A stretch of 53,065 nt of DNA from Pseudomonas sp. UBA2684 (GTDB taxonomy: Bacteria > Pseudomonadota > Gammaproteobacteria > Pseudomonadales > Pseudomonadaceae). The notes beneath the pieces were generated by a model. It did not search any database. It was not told the DNA's origin and was given only the letters and a program-made list of their open reading frames with translations. The DNA lies in the NCBI GenBank assembly GCA_002354655.1, contig DELY01000006.1:75460-128524 (forward strand), read 5' to 3'. The translations under genes and the position numbers were made by a program. This document shows, piece after piece, positions 7,740-18,019 of this stretch; the first letter of the stretch is position 1; each line of letters starts with the position of its first letter.

Positions 7740-8654
7740 ATGCTCAGCCAACTGCGCGACCTCGACCTGCACCTGCTGCGCCTGTTCGTCACCGTGGTGG
7801 CCAGCGGCGGCTTCAGCGCCGCCCAGGGCGAGCTGGGGATCGGCCAATCGACCATCAGCACACAGATGGCCAAGCTGGAAACCCGCCTGGGTTTTCGCCT
7901 GTGCGAGCGCGGCAAGGCCGGCTTTCGCCTGACGCCCAAGGGCGAGCAGGTGCTAGTCGCCGCGCGCAAGCTGTTCGCGGCCATCGAGACGTTCAAGGGC
8001 GAAGCCCAGGGCATGGCCGACAAACTGCTCGGCAGCCTCACCATCGGCCTCTCCGAAGCGCTGGATGCCCAGGTGCTGGAGCGCGTCGGCGCGGCCATCG
8101 CCCGCTTTCGCCAACGCAACCAGGCGGTGCAGATCGAACTGCTCAGCGCCATGCCGGCCGAGCTGGAGCGGCGCCTGCTGCAAGACCAGTTGCACCTGGC
8201 CATCGGCTACTTCGCCGGCACCCAGGCGGCGCTCGACCATCAGCCGCTGTTCGAGGAACAGCAGCGGCTCTACTGCGGCCGCGGCCATCGCCTGTTCGAC
8301 GTTGCGTCGATCAGCCTCGAACAGCTGCAAGACGAAGACAGCGTGCACCATCCGTATCGCTTCATTCAGCTCGACGAGCCCTGGCAAGCCGCCACCAGCA
8401 GCGCGCGCAGCGAACAGGTCGAGGGCACCCTTGCCTTTGTCCTGTCCGGCGCACACATCGGCTACCTGCCCCAGCACATCGCCGCGCCCTGGCAGGCACG
8501 CGGCCTGCTGCGCGCGCTATTGCCCGAGCAACTCGGTTTCAGCGTGCAGTTCCAGCTGACCCACCACCGCGGCCGCCAGCCCAGCGAGGCGCAGCAAGCC
8601 TTTAGCGAGGACCTGCTCAGCGCCTTCACGCGCGCGCGTGCCGTCTCTGGTTAG
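7740..8654 (+). CDS. LysR-family transcriptional regulator
   Basis: A 304-aa LysR-type regulator. The N-terminal winged helix-turn-helix covers about residues 5-65 (LRDLDLHLLRLFVTVVASGGFSAAQ...IGQSTISTQMAKLETRLGFRLCERG). A periplasmic-binding-like effector domain follows from about residue 90. ATG 7740 was chosen because GGAG precedes it; an ATG five codons upstream has no ribosome site. It is transcribed divergently from the polyamine-binding and ureohydrolase genes and may control them, or the FMN reductase gene 90 bp downstream. The effector is unknown. Confidence 0.88.
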   Translation: MLSQLRDLDLHLLRLFVTVVASGGFSAAQGELGIGQSTISTQMAKLETRLGFRLCERGKAGFRLTPKGEQVLVAARKLFAAIETFKGEAQGMADKLLGSLTIGLSEALDAQVLERVGAAIARFRQRNQAVQIELLSAMPAELERRLLQDQLHLAIGYFAGTQAALDHQPLFEEQQRLYCGRGHRLFDVASISLEQLQDEDSVHHPYRFIQLDEPWQAATSSARSEQVEGTLAFVLSGAHIGYLPQHIAAPWQARGLLRALLPEQLGFSVQFQLTHHRGRQPSEAQQAFSEDLLSAFTRARAVSG

Positions 8655-8744
8655 GGTGGGCCAAGGCCATGCTGGGCGCGGCGGTCTATAGTTTTTTACT
8701 GACGCCCTCTCGTTCGCCCCCTCTCTCACCTGCAAGGAGTCATC

Positions 8745-9305
8745 ATGAGCACGGTTTATCACGTTGCCGTTCTGGTCGGCAGCCTGCGCAAGGCCTCGAT
8801 CAACCGCAAACTCGCCCTGGCCCTGGCCGATCTCGCGCCGCCCTCGCTGAAGCTGGAGATCGTCGAGATCGGCGAGCTGCCGCTGTACAACGAAGACATC
8901 GACATCGACCCGCCACCGGCGCCCTATAGCGCCTTCCGCGCCAAGCTCAAAGCCGCCGACGCGCTGCTGTTCGTCACCCCGGAATACAACCGCTCGGTGC
9001 CGGCGCCCATGAAGAACGCCATCGACGTCGGTTCGCGGCCCTATGGCCAGAGCGCCTTCAGCGGCAAGCCCGGCGCCGTGCTCAGCGCCTCGCCCGGCGC
9101 CATTGGCGGCTTTGGCGCCAACCAGCACCTGCGTCAGTCCATGGTCTTTCTCGACGTGCCGATGATGCAGCAGCCGGAGGCCTACCTCGGCGGCGCTGGC
9201 AGCTTCTTCGAGGAAGCCGGCATGCTCGGCGACGGCATCAAGCCGTTCCTGCAGAAGTTCATCAATGCCTATGCCGAGTGGGTGGCGCTGTGCGCTAAAG
9301 GCTGA
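8745..9305 (+). CDS. NADPH-dependent FMN reductase (ChrR/YieF type)
   Basis: A 186-aa cytoplasmic flavodoxin-fold reductase. The FMN phosphate-binding loop is GSLRKASINRKLA near residues 9-21. The signature PEYNRSVPAPMKNAIDVGSRP follows near residues 80-100, and SASPGAIGGFGANQHLR lies in the second half. Members reduce quinones by two electrons and chromate or azo dyes adventitiously, protecting against oxidative stress. The start has a perfect AAGGAG. The length matches the family (about 185-190). Confidence 0.88.
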   Translation: MSTVYHVAVLVGSLRKASINRKLALALADLAPPSLKLEIVEIGELPLYNEDIDIDPPPAPYSAFRAKLKAADALLFVTPEYNRSVPAPMKNAIDVGSRPYGQSAFSGKPGAVLSASPGAIGGFGANQHLRQSMVFLDVPMMQQPEAYLGGAGSFFEEAGMLGDGIKPFLQKFINAYAEWVALCAKG

Positions 9306-9385
9306 GACGCGGCAGTGCCGCTCGGGCGTGTGAGGTGGCCCTGAAGAGCGCGGTTATCGCTGAGAGGTGGCGCGGCGCACGCCGG

Positions 9386-9513
9386 AAAAAGAAAACCCCG
9401 CTGGTGCGGGGCCTTTGCAGACTGAGTCCTGACATCCGTGATCTGCACACCGTCCTGGTGGCTATCCCGCGTATCCCTGTTGGTTGGTTTGCGCTTCCTG
9501 CGCGACGTCCATG
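9386..9513 (-). ncRNA. Rsm-family (RsmX/RsmY/RsmZ) GacA-dependent sRNA
   Basis: A non-coding RNA of about 128 nt on the minus strand. Read 5' to 3' it carries seven GGA motifs: AUGGACG, GCAGGAAGC, CAGGGAUA, GCGGGAUA, CCAGGACGG, CACGGAUG and CAGGACU. Two are displayed in hairpin loops, GCGC-AGGAA-GCGC and CACC-AGGAC-GGUG, the classic CsrA/RsmA-binding form. The 3' end is a terminator, CCCCGC-ACCA-GCGGGG then UUUUCUUUUU (stem at 9396-9411). A -10 box TAATCT lies at 9525-9520. A perfect GacA box TGTAAG-N6-CTTACA lies at 9570-9587, about 57 bp upstream of the predicted start near 9513. Such RNAs sequester RsmA/RsmE proteins and relieve translational repression under Gac/Rsm control. Which of X, Y or Z it is cannot be fixed by eye; GCGCAGGAAGCGC resembles RsmY and RsmX. 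Confidence 0.88.
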
Positions 9514-9569
9514 GGCAGCAGATTACTCGCCGCCCCAGGGGGACAACAGTGGCGATCGGCAGCGCGCCA

Positions 9570-9587
9570 TGTAAGCCAAAGCTTACA
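9570..9587. promoter_or_regulatory. GacA upstream activating sequence
   Basis: TGTAAGCCAAAGCTTACA matches TGTAAG-N6-CTTACA exactly. It is symmetric and correctly placed for the minus-strand Rsm sRNA beginning near 9513. Confidence 0.9.
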
Positions 9588-9596
9588 ACGCACCCA

Positions 9597-9621
9597 CCAA
9601 GCATTCGCTTGGCTTTATTTT
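9597..9621 (+). terminator. Putative terminator hairpin
   Basis: The stem CCAAGC-ATTC-GCTTGG is followed by CTTTATTTT on the plus strand. It could end a transcript running from the FMN reductase gene over the sRNA locus. Confidence 0.45.
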
Positions 9622-9662
9622 GTGGCCCGCCATCCCTGGCGGCCACCCTGCGGGGCGACGTC

Positions 9663-9686
9663 AAAAAACGCTCCCGGCGTTTTTTT
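9663..9686. terminator. Terminator-like hairpin AAAAAACGC/GCGTTTTTT
   Basis: A6CGC-TCCCG-GCGT7 forms an A/T-flanked stem that could act in either direction. It lies upstream of the endonuclease-like gene and upstream of the sRNA regulatory region, insulating the two. Confidence 0.45.
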
Positions 9687-9762
9687 GTGACGGCCGTCTT
9701 GTTAGACTCACTTTGTCCTACAAAAACAACAGACCCCGAACACGGTGGTCATGGGGCTCATT

Positions 9763-10419
9763 ATGCGTGCAGTGGTTATCGCCCTTGGTTGCCTGGCAGC
9801 CAGTCTCAACCTACCGGCCCTGGCCGGCGGCCAAAGCCAGATTGCCGATGCGCAAGCCAGCGAACAGCTGTTTTGGAATGAGTTGTACGCTGACGGCGGA
9901 ACCTCGCTGTATTGCGACAAGTCCTTCGATAGTGCAGGCGGCCTGCTGACCGCCAGCCCGATCTACAGCAGCAAACAGCTGAAGAGCGCGTTGCGCTGCA
10001 TCACCGACCGCCAGTGCACCATCATGAACCCGCGTTACCCCTATCTCGCCGCGGACCTGCACAACTTTTACCCGGCACTGACGCGCGTCGAACTGGCGCG
10101 GCGCAATGCGCAGTTCAGCGACCTGGGCGACAGCGTACCGAGCAAGTTCGACGACATCGGCTGCGATATGAAGACCAGCTTCCAACTGGTTGAGCCACGC
10201 GATGCGGCCAAGGGCAATATCGCTCGGGCGATCTTCTACATGCACATCGAATACGACCTGCCCATCGTCGGCCAGGTGCAGATGTACAAGCAGTGGCACC
10301 AGATCGATCCGCCGGACGCCGAAGAGCAAGCCCGCAACGACAAGATCGAAAGCCTGCAAGGCACGCGCAACCGCTTCATCGACGACCCCGGCCTGGTCGA
10401 AAAACTGATCGCCAACTGA
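9763..10419 (+). CDS. Secreted endonuclease-I-like protein, catalytic His motif absent
   Basis: A 218-aa protein with an N-terminal signal peptide (MRAVVIALGCLAASLNLPALA). The mature region follows the endonuclease I (EndA/Vvn) pattern: FWNELYADGGTSLYC, then ADLHNFYPAL at about 97-106 (family DLxN), the ARRNAQFSDLG block, a cysteine in DIGCD, an EPRDAAKGNIARAIFYM block and a C-terminal QGTRNRFIDDP. However, the EH pair that in EndA precedes DLxN, and supplies the general-base His, is not present: no His occurs between the signal peptide and LHN. It may be a diverged, inactive or differently organised member. ATG 9763 was preferred to the ATG at 9751 because GGGG lies at a proper distance and the signal peptide starts there. 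Confidence 0.65.
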   Translation: MRAVVIALGCLAASLNLPALAGGQSQIADAQASEQLFWNELYADGGTSLYCDKSFDSAGGLLTASPIYSSKQLKSALRCITDRQCTIMNPRYPYLAADLHNFYPALTRVELARRNAQFSDLGDSVPSKFDDIGCDMKTSFQLVEPRDAAKGNIARAIFYMHIEYDLPIVGQVQMYKQWHQIDPPDAEEQARNDKIESLQGTRNRFIDDPGLVEKLIAN

Positions 10420-10438
10420 CCACCCGCGCGCACAAAAA

Positions 10439-10460
10439 AGCCCCGCCGAAGCGGGGCTTT
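10439..10460. terminator. Bidirectional terminator
   Basis: AGCCCCGC-CGAA-GCGGGGCT is flanked by an A-run on the left and a T-rich stretch on the right. It serves the convergent endonuclease-like gene and the acyl-CoA dehydrogenase gene ending at 10478. Confidence 0.85.
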
Positions 10461-10477
10461 CTTATACGCATGTACGT

Positions 10478-12256
10478 TTAGAACTGCGCGGCATCGAGCA
10501 GATACAGCGGCTCGCTACCCGCCTTGACCGACGCGGTCAGTGAGTGGATGCGCGGCAGCAGACGAGCGAAGTAGAAACGCGCGGTGCCCAGCTTGCTGAC
10601 GTAGAACTCGTCCTGATCCTGCTTGGCCAACGCGGTGCGCGCCATCAAGGCCCACATATAGGCGTAGGCGGTGTAACCGAACACCTGCAGGTACTCGACC
10701 GAGGCGGCGCCGACTTCATTCGGGTTGGCCTTGGCGCGCTCCAGCAGGTCGCTGGTCATCAGTTCCAGGTTGGCGATGGCGTCTTTCAGCGGGTTGACGA
10801 ACTCGGCCAGCGAAGCGTCAGCGCTGTCGGTAAAGGCTTTGATCTCTTCGGCGAAGTGCTTGTAGAACGCACCGCCGCTGCCGACCACTTTGCGGCCGAC
10901 CAGATCGAGGGCCTGGATACCGTTGGTGCCTTCGTAGATCTGGGTGATGCGGCAATCGCGGATCAGTTGCTCCTGGCCCCACTCGCGGATAAAGCCGTGG
11001 CCGCCGAAAATCTGCTGACCGTGTACGGTGGTTTCCAGCGCCATATCGGTGAGGAAGGCTTTGGCCACCGGGGTCAGCAAAGCCACCAGCTCTTCCGCAC
11101 GCTTGCGGGTGGCGGCGTCTTCGCTGTACTTGGCGGTGTCGAGCTGCATGGCCACATAGCTGGAGAAGGCACGGCCGCCTTCGTTCAGCGCTTTCATGGT
11201 CAGCAGCATGCGGCGCACGTCCGGATGCACGATGATCGGGTCGGCGGCTTTGTCTTTAGCCACCGGGCCGGTCGGCGCGCGGCTCTGGATGCGGTCGCGG
11301 GCGTATTCCACGGCGTTCTGGTAGCTGCGCTCGCCCAGGGACAAGCCCTGGATACCAACGCCCAGACGCTCGTAGTTCATCATGGTGAACATGGCAGCGA
11401 GGCCCTTGTTCGGCGCGTCGACGATCCAGCCGGTGGCTCCGTCGAAGTTCATCACGCAGGTGGCCGAGGCCTTGATGCCCATCTTGTGTTCGATCGAACC
11501 GCAGGACAGGCTGTTCTGCTCGCCCAGGGAACCGTCGGCGTTGACCATGAACTTCGGCACCAAGAACAGCGAGATGCCTTTCGGCCCCGCTGGCGCGTCC
11601 GGCAGCTTGGCCAGTACCAGGTGGATGATGTTCTCGGTCAGGTCGTGCTCACCGCCGGTGATAAAGATCTTGGTGCCGGACACCTTGAAGCTGCCATCGG
11701 CCTGCGGTTCGGCCTTGGTGCGGATGATGCCCAGGTCGGTGCCGGCGTGCGGCTCAGTCAGGCACATGGAGCCCGCCCAGACGCCTGAATACATATTCGG
11801 CAGGTATTTTTCTTTCAGCTCTTCGCTGGCGTGGGCGTTGATCGACAGGCAGGCACCGGCGGTCAACATCGGGTAGAGGCCGAACGACAAGTTAGCCGAG
11901 TTGACCATTTCCTCGACCTGGGCCGAGATCGCCTTGGGCATGCCCATGCCGCCGAACTGCGCGTCACCACCGACGCCCACCCAACCGCCTTCGGCATAAG
12001 CCTGATAGGCCTCGGGGAAGCCGGCCGGGGTTTTCACCGCGCCGTTGTGCCACGAGCAGCCTTCCTCGTCGCCGCTGCGATTGAGCGGGGCGACCACGCC
12101 TGCGGTGATCTTGCCGGCTTCTTCGAGAATGGCACTGGCGGTGTCTTCATCGACCACTTCAGCCAGGGCCGGCAGTTCGGCCCACAGCTTGGAAACTTCG
12201 AACACTTCGTTGAGTACGAAGCGCATATCGCGCAGGGGAGCTTTGTAGTCAGCCAT
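10478..12256 (-). CDS. Acyl-CoA dehydrogenase, long FadE-type (paralogue 1)
   Basis: A 592-aa FAD-dependent acyl-CoA dehydrogenase, which introduces the 2,3-trans double bond in the first step of fatty-acid beta-oxidation. It has the short N-terminal motif [17 protein letters not shown] of the long bacterial class. The N-terminal helical, middle beta (MCLTEPHAGTDLGIIRTKA) and C-terminal helical domains follow, then a roughly 130-residue C-terminal extension. The catalytic base is Glu442 in IYEGTNGIQA. It is one of three paralogues on this strand (12426, 16047). By position it resembles PAO1 PA0508, described as a medium-chain FadE (from memory). It has its own start with GAGGA upstream and a bidirectional terminator upstream at 12381-12409, so it is probably transcribed separately. 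Confidence 0.92.
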   Translation of the reverse strand: MADYKAPLRDMRFVLNEVFEVSKLWAELPALAEVVDEDTASAILEEAGKITAGVVAPLNRSGDEEGCSWHNGAVKTPAGFPEAYQAYAEGGWVGVGGDAQFGGMGMPKAISAQVEEMVNSANLSFGLYPMLTAGACLSINAHASEELKEKYLPNMYSGVWAGSMCLTEPHAGTDLGIIRTKAEPQADGSFKVSGTKIFITGGEHDLTENIIHLVLAKLPDAPAGPKGISLFLVPKFMVNADGSLGEQNSLSCGSIEHKMGIKASATCVMNFDGATGWIVDAPNKGLAAMFTMMNYERLGVGIQGLSLGERSYQNAVEYARDRIQSRAPTGPVAKDKAADPIIVHPDVRRMLLTMKALNEGGRAFSSYVAMQLDTAKYSEDAATRKRAEELVALLTPVAKAFLTDMALETTVHGQQIFGGHGFIREWGQEQLIRDCRITQIYEGTNGIQALDLVGRKVVGSGGAFYKHFAEEIKAFTDSADASLAEFVNPLKDAIANLELMTSDLLERAKANPNEVGAASVEYLQVFGYTAYAYMWALMARTALAKQDQDEFYVSKLGTARFYFARLLPRIHSLTASVKAGSEPLYLLDAAQF

Positions 12257-12380
12257 GGAGCAATCCTCGAACGAACCAACGGGTTTACATCAGGCTTCGG
12301 AGTTTACCCGAACAACTTTTAAGACACATAGGGTCGCGTTGTGACCGTATGGACACGCAAAGTTTCTAGCCTATTGATAT

Positions 12381-12409
12381 AAAAAGACCCGCCGCTGGCG
12401 GGTCTTTTT
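12381..12409. terminator. Bidirectional terminator between dehydrogenase genes
   Basis: AAAAAGACCCGCC-GCT-GGCGGGTCTTTTT is a perfect stem with a T-run on either strand. On the minus strand it ends the 12426-14222 gene. Confidence 0.9.
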
Positions 12410-12425
12410 TCCACACAACCGTCGG

Positions 12426-14222
<1,797 letters not shown>

Positions 14223-14339
14223 GGTCGTTCTCCGTCAGCAAGCGCGCTGGGCGCGGGTTAATACCCCGAGCTTCTGCTACGTCACGCCACGGCACAACGA
14301 TTGTGCATGCGCTGAATGCGCCGCCATAAACAGCCGAGT

Positions 14340-15638
14340 TCAGTTGCGCGGGGCCGCCAGCTTAATCGCGCCACGCCGCTGGCCATGGCTGCGAATGCAG
14401 TTGCGCCCGGCACTCTTGGCACTGTACAGCGCCTGGTCGGCAGCCTTGATCACCTGTTGCGGGCTGCCTTGCTCGGCCGCGCGTTCGGCCACCCCGATGC
14501 TCACGGTCACCGACACCTGCGCAGCGCTCGTACCAGCGCGGCGCTGGCGGCCTTGCTGGTCATTCTGCGGACGGCTGTTTTTGTCGCGCAGTTGCAGGTG
14601 ATAGTCCTCTACTGCCTGACGCACCACCTCGAGATGCGGCAGGCATTCCTCGAGGGTTTTGCCGGGAAACACCAAGGTGAATTCCTCGCCGCCGTAGCGA
14701 TAGGCCTTGCCGCCACCGCCGACCTTGCGCAACTGGCTGGCGACCAGACGCAGCACCTGGTCGCCGACATCGTGGCCGTGGCTGTCATTGAATTTCTTGA
14801 AGTGGTCGACGTCGGCCATGGCGATCACATAACTGCGGCCCAAACGCTGCAAGCGCTCGGTCAGCGCACGGCGCCCCGGCAAGCCGGTCAGCTCATCGCG
14901 AAAGGCCATCTGATAAGCCTCGTGCGCCACCGCCGCCACCAGCATCAGCATCACCTGGCTGCTCATCACATGCAGGGCATGCGGCAGGCTGAACGTCTGC
15001 GGCAACATCCACAGCACGCCGCACAAGCCGAGCAGTTGCGCCGCATGCAGCGGCCGCGGCGCGCGCAGGTACTGCACCAGCAGGAGGATCAAGCCAAGCA
15101 GAAACACCGGGTACGCCAACTGCACCAGGCTCATCCATTCGCCATGCAGAGCCGGCCAGCGAATCACCGACAACCACTGCAACAACGCCTCTGGGTGACG
15201 CTGCGCCAACGCCAAGGCGACCCCGCCCAACGCCAGCAATACCGCGGCACGGGCAACCAAGTCCTGCACCAGGTGGGTACGTTCCTGCCACGCGGCATAT
15301 AACCCATACAGCAGCGGCAACAGCAGGCTGCAAAGATGGAAGACCAGCGCGGCATCGGGGCGCACCTGGCCTTCGCTGCGGTAATGGTCGAGCTGGATAT
15401 CCAGGAGGAAATAGCCGAGGTACAGCACCAGCAGCAAAAACAGCTCGCGCTGACGGCTGTAGACCAAGCAGAAGGTGCCGCCGAGCAACAGCAGCAGGGT
15501 CGGCAACACATTGAACAGCGAGGTGAAGAACTCGCTCAGGTGCGGCAGGCTGGCCGCCAGCATCCCGCAGCCGAGCAGCAGCAACGACGGCAGAAAGTGG
15601 CTGAAGCGCACAGCAGCAAAGCGCGACAAGGCGAGCTC
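14340..15638 (-). CDS. Membrane diguanylate cyclase (GGDEF)
   Basis: A 432-aa inner-membrane protein. Residues 1-240 form about seven hydrophobic helices. The C-terminal GGDEF domain (about 250-410) begins at the helix ending in FRDELTGLPGRRAL and has the active-site variant GGEEF at 316-320, with VDHFKKFND for metal binding. It should make cyclic di-GMP from two GTP. The usual RxxD inhibitory site upstream of GGEEF is absent (Gly-rich KVGGGGKAYR instead). Between the last two conserved blocks lies a polar, Arg/Gln-rich insert. The start is ambiguous: TTG at 15638 has GGAG six bases upstream; another TTG eight codons earlier (15662) lacks a ribosome site. It sits between dehydrogenase paralogues on the same strand. 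Confidence 0.85.
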   Translation of the reverse strand, partial: ELALSRFAAVRFSHFLPSLLLLGCGMLAASLPHLSEFFTSLFNVLPTLLLLLGGTFCLVYSRQRELFLLLVLYLGYFLLDIQLDHYRSEGQVRPDAALVFHLCSLLLPLLYGLYAAWQERTHLVQDLVARAAVLLALGGVALALAQRHPEALLQWLSVIRWPALHGEWMSLVQLAYPVFLLGLILLLVQYLRAPRPLHAAQLLGLCGVLWMLPQTFSLPHALHVMSSQVMLMLVAAVAHEAYQMAFRDELTGLPGRRALTERLQRLGRSYVIAMADVDHFKKFNDSHGHDVGDQVLRLVASQLRKVGGGGKAYRYGGEEFTLVFPGKTLEECLPHLEVVRQAVEDYHLQLRDKNSRPQNDQQGRQRRAGTSAAQVSVTVSIGVAERAAEQGSPQQVIKAADQALYSAKSAGRNCIRSHGQRRGAIKLAAPRN

Positions 15639-15885
15639 CAGGAAAATAGCGAGACGAAACAAAGGCTGGCATTTTGCCTGCCCCAGATCACTTGCGCAGC
15701 GGGCCTGGCTCGCAAAATCGACAATTCAGTACGCGCTTCGTCAGCGGCCGCACACCTATAAAAAATCGCTGCGCCGTTAACTGTTGATGCGATCCAGCGC
15801 CGCATGGGACGGCCTTGCACGATTAAACCCGCATAACACAGGCCTTGGCCGCGAGCGCGCGGGCCGACCTGGAACGCGGTAATGC

Positions 15886-15954
15886 GTAGGATGGGTTAGG
15901 CGCATGACCACGGACTATCGGCTGCACAGTCAGTTGCACCGTCACCCGCCCTAC
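15886..15954. repeat. GTAGGRTGGGTTA palindromic repeat, copy A
   Basis: The ends are GTAGGATGGGTTAGGCGC and CACCCGCCCTAC, in inverted relation. The interior (CATGACCACGG-CTATCGGCTGC, AGTCAGTTGC) matches the inverted copy at 43869-43943. Non-coding. It is the main identifiable content of the 15639-16046 gap besides the terminator. Confidence 0.7.
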
Positions 15955-15992
15955 ACAATCGACGTACAACCGTTAACGGATACACAGCCATA

Positions 15993-16026
15993 AAAAAACC
16001 GCTGCCAGACAGGGCAGCGGTTTTTT
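15993..16026. terminator. Terminator of the 16047-17852 gene
   Basis: The stem AAAACCGCTGCC/GGCAGCGGTTTT with a 6-nt loop is flanked by A- and T-runs. On the minus strand it follows the dehydrogenase stop by about 20 nt. Confidence 0.88.
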
Positions 16027-16046
16027 CGAAGCGAATTCGCGAAGGC

Positions 16047-17852
16047 TTAGTAGCCCAGTGCGAAATCTTCTTCTTTCATGTCCATCAGGTTGTTAGCACC
16101 CGACAGCATGGTTTCAACGTAGGTACGGGTACGCGGCAGAATACGCGCGAAGTAGAAGCGCGCAGTTTGCAGCTTGGCCTGGTAGAAGGCCTCTTCGCTG
16201 GTGCCCGCGGCGAGCTTCTCGGCAGCCAAACGCGCCATGTCGGCCCAGAAGTAGGCCAGGCAGGCGTAACCGGAATACATCAGGTAGTCCACCGACGCGG
16301 CGCCAACTTCTTCGCGATCTTTCATCGCTGCCATGCCGACTTTCATGGTGATGTCAGCCCATTCCTTGTTCAGCTTGGCCAACGGCGCGACGAACTCTTG
16401 GACAGCTTCGTTGGCTTCGTTGCTCTGGCAGAACTTGTGAATGATCTTGGTGAAGCCTTTCAGCGCCTCGCCCTGAGTCATCAGAATCTTGCGACCCAGC
16501 AGGTCGAGTGCCTGGATGCCGGTGGTGCCTTCGTACAGCATGGAAATCCGGCTGTCGCGCACGTTCTGCTCCATGCCCCACTCGGCGATAAAGCCGTGGC
16601 CGCCATAGATCTGCACGCCATGGTTGGCCGCTTCGAAGCCGACTTCGGTCATGAATGCTTTGGCGATTGGCGTGAGGAAAGCCAGCAGTGCGTCGGCTTG
16701 CTTCTTCTCGGCTTCGTCTTTGCTGTACTTGACGATATCAACCTGCTTGGCGGTGAAGTACACCATCGCGCGGTTGCCTTCGGCGAAGGCCTTCATGGTC
16801 AGCAGCATGCGCCGCACGTCCGGGTGGACGATGATCGGGTCAGCGGCTTTTTCCGGCGCTTTCGGGCCAGTCAGGGAACGCATCTGCAGACGCTCACGAG
16901 CGTACTTCAGACCACCCTGGAAACCGATTTCGGCGTGCGCCAGACCTTGCAGAGCAGTACCCAGGCGAGCCGTGTTCATAAAGGTGAACATGCAGTTCAG
17001 GCCTTTGTTGGCTGGGCCGATCAGGTAACCGGTGGCGCCGTCGAAGTTCATCACGCAGGTGGCGTTACCGTGGATGCCCATCTTGTGTTCGAGCGAGCCA
17101 CAGGAAACGGCGTTGCGTGCGCCAACGGTGCCGTCAGCGTTGACCGAGAACTTCGGCACGATAAACAGCGAGATGCCTTTGGTGCCTTGCGGCGCGTCGG
17201 GCAGGCGGGCCAATACGATGTGGACGATGTTATCGGCCATGTCGTGTTCGCCAGCGGAGATAAAGATCTTGGTACCGGAAACCTTGTACGAACCGTCAGC
17301 CTGAGGCTCGGCCTTGGTCCGCAGCATGCCCAGGTCGGTGCCGCAATGCGGCTCGGTCAGACACATGGTGCCGGTCCACTCGCCGGATACCAGCTTGGTC
17401 AGGTAGGTGTGCTTCTGGTCGTCGGTGCCGTGCTCGGCGATGGTGTTCATCGCGCCGTGCGACAGGCCTGGGTACATGCCCCACGACCAGTTCGAGGTGC
17501 CGACCATTTCGCTGACCACCAGACCCAGGGACTCCGGCAGGCCTTGGCCACCGTGGTCGACGTCATGCGCCAGGCTCGGCCAGCCGCCTTCTACGTACTG
17601 CTTGTAGGCTTCCTTGAAACCAGTCGGGGTCTTAACGCCGGACTCGCTCCAGGTACAGCCTTCGGTATCACCCACACGGTTCAACGGTGCCAGCACCTGC
17701 TCACAGAACTTGGCGCCTTCTTCGAGGATGGCGTCAACCATGTCTGGAGTAGCGTCTTGGCAGCCAGGCAGGCTCTGATAGTGCGCTTCGTAGCCGAGCA
17801 GTTCGTCGCGTACGAAACGAATATCACGCAAGGGGGCCTTGTAATCAGGCAT
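16047..17852 (-). CDS. Acyl-CoA dehydrogenase, long FadE-type (paralogue 3)
   Basis: A 601-aa FAD-dependent acyl-CoA dehydrogenase for fatty-acid beta-oxidation. The N-terminal motif is [17 protein letters not shown], the flavin motif [19 protein letters not shown], and the catalytic base Glu441 in [10 protein letters not shown]. The length equals that of PAO1 PA0506, described as a long-chain FadE (memory). ATG 17852 was chosen: AGAGG lies upstream and the family N-terminus begins there; the frame continues upstream but is unlike the family. A perfect PsrA-type dyad lies about 105-120 bp upstream (17958-17971), implying repression relieved by long-chain fatty acids. Confidence 0.93.
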   Translation of the reverse strand: MPDYKAPLRDIRFVRDELLGYEAHYQSLPGCQDATPDMVDAILEEGAKFCEQVLAPLNRVGDTEGCTWSESGVKTPTGFKEAYKQYVEGGWPSLAHDVDHGGQGLPESLGLVVSEMVGTSNWSWGMYPGLSHGAMNTIAEHGTDDQKHTYLTKLVSGEWTGTMCLTEPHCGTDLGMLRTKAEPQADGSYKVSGTKIFISAGEHDMADNIVHIVLARLPDAPQGTKGISLFIVPKFSVNADGTVGARNAVSCGSLEHKMGIHGNATCVMNFDGATGYLIGPANKGLNCMFTFMNTARLGTALQGLAHAEIGFQGGLKYARERLQMRSLTGPKAPEKAADPIIVHPDVRRMLLTMKAFAEGNRAMVYFTAKQVDIVKYSKDEAEKKQADALLAFLTPIAKAFMTEVGFEAANHGVQIYGGHGFIAEWGMEQNVRDSRISMLYEGTTGIQALDLLGRKILMTQGEALKGFTKIIHKFCQSNEANEAVQEFVAPLAKLNKEWADITMKVGMAAMKDREEVGAASVDYLMYSGYACLAYFWADMARLAAEKLAAGTSEEAFYQAKLQTARFYFARILPRTRTYVETMLSGANNLMDMKEEDFALGY

Positions 17853-17957
17853 AGCGGTTAACCTCTGCGGTGGACTCTTAGTGTTTGGGTGACCGGGTAT
17901 GCGGTCGTTGGCGGGATCGCTCCCGACTGCTTGGCTACCCCTTGGCAACCAAACAAT

Positions 17958-17971
17958 CAAACAGGCGTTTG
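17958..17971. promoter_or_regulatory. PsrA-type operator
   Basis: CAAACAGGCGTTTG fits the PsrA consensus (G/C)AAAC-N2-4-GTTT(G/C) exactly, with flanking T and A extending the symmetry. It is upstream of the acyl-CoA dehydrogenase gene at 16047-17852. Confidence 0.75.
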
Positions 17972-18019
17972 AAACATACGTTTACGCCCCGGCCTTGTCA
18001 AGCACCTCTGGGTGGCTGG

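Noticed and set aside
9269-9664. 131-codon minus-strand frame over the sRNA locus
   Set aside because: Its sequence is fully explained by the Rsm sRNA, GacA box and terminator; there is no ribosome site or family match.
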